This document shows positions 4,820 through 6,159 of a stretch of 6,159 nt of DNA, piece after piece; the stretch's first letter is position 1, and every line of letters begins with the position of its first letter. The stretch covers positions 1 to 6,159 of the forward strand of contig JAGOGT010000077.1 in assembly GCA_017996595.1 (NCBI GenBank). Reading direction: 5' to 3'. Below the pieces are notes generated by a model. It saw nothing but the letters and a program-made list of their open reading frames with translations, ran no database searches and had not been told where the DNA came from. The DNA comes from Candidatus Cloacimonadota bacterium. GTDB lineage: Bacteria > Cloacimonadota > Cloacimonadia > Cloacimonadales > Cloacimonadaceae. The position numbers and the translations under genes are program-made.

Positions 4820-6159
4820 TTATGCATACATTGCTTTGACGTCGTCGTCCGCATTGGTGGTCTGCTTCAGGCCAAAGGTATCGATGATCACTTTGGCCAC
4901 GTTCGGGGACAGGAATCCGGGCAGGGTAGGCCCGATCTGGATGTTCTTGAATCCCAGATATAGCAAGGCCAGCAGCACGGCTACGGCTTTTTGTTCGTAC
5001 CAGGCGATGTCAAAGGACAGGGGAAGCTGGTTCACATCCTCCAGGCCAAAGGCTTCCTTCAGCTTCAGAGCGATGATCGCCAGGGAATAGGAATCGTTGC
5101 ATTGGCCGGCATCAAGCACGCGGGGAATGCCACCGATATCGCCAAGATTAAGCTTTATATAGCGGTATTTGGCGCATCCTGCGGTAAGGATCACGGCGTC
5201 CTTCGGGAGCTTTTCGGCTACTTCGGTGAAGTATTTGCGGCTGGGCATGCGGCCATCGCAACCGGCCATCACTACGAAACGCTTGATAGCACCGGATTTC
5301 ACGGCTTCCACCACCTTATCGGCAATGGAAAGCACGGTGCGGTAATTGAATCCGCCGGTGATGGTTCCGGTTTCGATTTCCTTGGGCGGCTGGCAGGTTT
5401 TGGCCTTGGCAATAAGGGCACTGAAGTCCTTTTGCTTGCCGGGTTGGCGTTCGGGAATGTGGGTGGCGCCGGGGTAACCGGTCATGCCCGTGGTGAAGAA
5501 CCGATCCAGGTAGGTATTTTCCTTGCGCAGGGGCACGATGCAATTGGTGGTCATGAGAATGGGGCCATTGAAGTTTTCGAAATCTTCCAATTGATGCCAC
5601 CAGGAGCTACCGTAATTGCCATGGAAATGCTTGTATTTCTTGAAGGCGGGATAATAATTGGCAGGCAACATTTCGCTGTGGGTGTAGATATCGATGCCCT
5701 GGCCTTCGGTTTGCTGCAAGAGCTCTTCGAAGTCTTTCAGGTCGTGTCCACTGACGATGATGCCGGGATTTTTGCCCACGCCAAGCTGCACCACAGTAGG
5801 TTCGGGAACGCCGTAGGTATCGGTATTGGCTTTGTCCAGCAGTTCCATTACCTTAACTGCATATTCGCCGGTCTTAAGCACAAGGCCGGTAAGCTGTTCG
5901 GCGCTGAGGCTGTCATCAATGGTGGCGGCAACGCCTTCCATCACGAATTTATTTACATCATCGCTGATGTAGCCAAGCATCCAGGCATGTTCGCCATAGG
6001 CGGAAATACCCTTGATGCCGTAGATGATGGTTTCGCGAAGGCTGCGGACGTCCACATTCTCGGTGGCCAGCACGCCGACCTTTTTGCCGTATTCTTCGTA
6101 GTCTTCGCGCTTAACGCTGAAGGTTACCGCTTCCGGACAAGATTTGCAGGCATCACCGA
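4820..6159 (-). CDS. hcp: Hybrid cluster protein (hydroxylamine/NO reductase), 5' end outside window
   Basis: The frame is open to the right edge, giving 445 codons plus stop; about 80 N-terminal residues, including the N-terminal iron-sulfur cluster cysteines, lie outside. Hcp is a cytoplasmic iron-sulfur enzyme first assayed as hydroxylamine reductase and now linked to NO reduction and protein S-nitrosylation under anaerobic nitrosative stress. Counting from the Val of VLATENVDV (codon at 6073) as 1, all eight hybrid-cluster ligands are present: H110 (SGHDL), E134 (HSEMLP), C178 (TTNCIVP), C272 (AGCDGR), C300 (TAGCAKY), C325 (GQCNDS), E360 and K362 (WYEQKA). Their spacing equals that of the Desulfovibrio enzyme (H244 to K496) throughout, so an active cluster is expected. 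A CKSC motif 22-25 residues before residue 1 is not a cluster ligand. GTG 6073 is internal, not a start. A terminator follows at 4760-4791; promoter and any regulator lie outside. Confidence 0.97.
   Translation of the reverse strand, partial: GDACKSCPEAVTFSVKREDYEEYGKKVGVLATENVDVRSLRETIIYGIKGISAYGEHAWMLGYISDDVNKFVMEGVAATIDDSLSAEQLTGLVLKTGEYAVKVMELLDKANTDTYGVPEPTVVQLGVGKNPGIIVSGHDLKDFEELLQQTEGQGIDIYTHSEMLPANYYPAFKKYKHFHGNYGSSWWHQLEDFENFNGPILMTTNCIVPLRKENTYLDRFFTTGMTGYPGATHIPERQPGKQKDFSALIAKAKTCQPPKEIETGTITGGFNYRTVLSIADKVVEAVKSGAIKRFVVMAGCDGRMPSRKYFTEVAEKLPKDAVILTAGCAKYRYIKLNLGDIGGIPRVLDAGQCNDSYSLAIIALKLKEAFGLEDVNQLPLSFDIAWYEQKAVAVLLALLYLGFKNIQIGPTLPGFLSPNVAKVIIDTFGLKQTTNADDDVKAMYA

Noticed and set aside
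5316..5600. 94-codon minus-strand frame inside hcp
   Set aside because: Shifted frame within a strongly conserved gene; His/Arg/Pro-rich composition typical of a shadow frame.

Overview
This window looks like chromosomal DNA from a fermentative anaerobic bacterium. The mix of genes recalls Cloacimonadota or a related lineage: a butyrate kinase, a hybrid cluster protein, a clostripain-type (C11) peptidase and a secreted SBBP-repeat protein with a FlgD-like / Por-secretion-type C-terminal tail. This taxonomic guess is inferred from family content only. No rRNA, tRNA, CRISPR array, integrase or transposase gene is visible.

Layout from left to right. The start of a secreted C11 peptidase gene (1-239, minus, cut by the window edge) follows butyrate kinase (236-1315, minus); a TTG start overlaps the buk stop, so the two are probably translationally coupled. 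A divergent gene on the plus strand (1488-1847) encodes a 119-residue acidic DUF1292 protein with an added Cys/His-rich N-terminus. It is followed by five tandem heptamers and a strong intrinsic terminator. A gene-poor stretch (1918-2177) then leads to a minus-strand gene (2178-3836) for a secreted protein made of seven near-identical SBBP repeats and a C-terminal sorting-type domain. The right end (4820-6159, minus) holds most of hcp, the hybrid cluster protein, with all eight hybrid-cluster ligands and an intrinsic terminator just past its stop; its N-terminus lies beyond the window.

The most unusual part is the roughly 980-base intergenic stretch between the SBBP gene and hcp. I find no credible gene there, but it is packed with structured repeats. 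Family 1 is a 71-base hairpin unit present three times (one inverted copy followed by two near-identical direct copies). Family 2 is a unit of about 40 bases present three times (one forward, two inverted). In both families the arms differ between copies in a paired way, so the stems are kept although the sequence changes. A long GC-rich hairpin sits almost exactly at the centre of the inverted pair of family 2 copies, making a nested palindrome of about 162 bases, with a TATAAT sequence just upstream. These could be REP/MITE-like mobile palindromes or a structured non-coding RNA; the window alone cannot decide.

The genes do not form one pathway. Butyrate kinase suggests energy-conserving acid formation, Hcp suggests defence against NO or hydroxylamine, and the peptidase and SBBP protein are exported.
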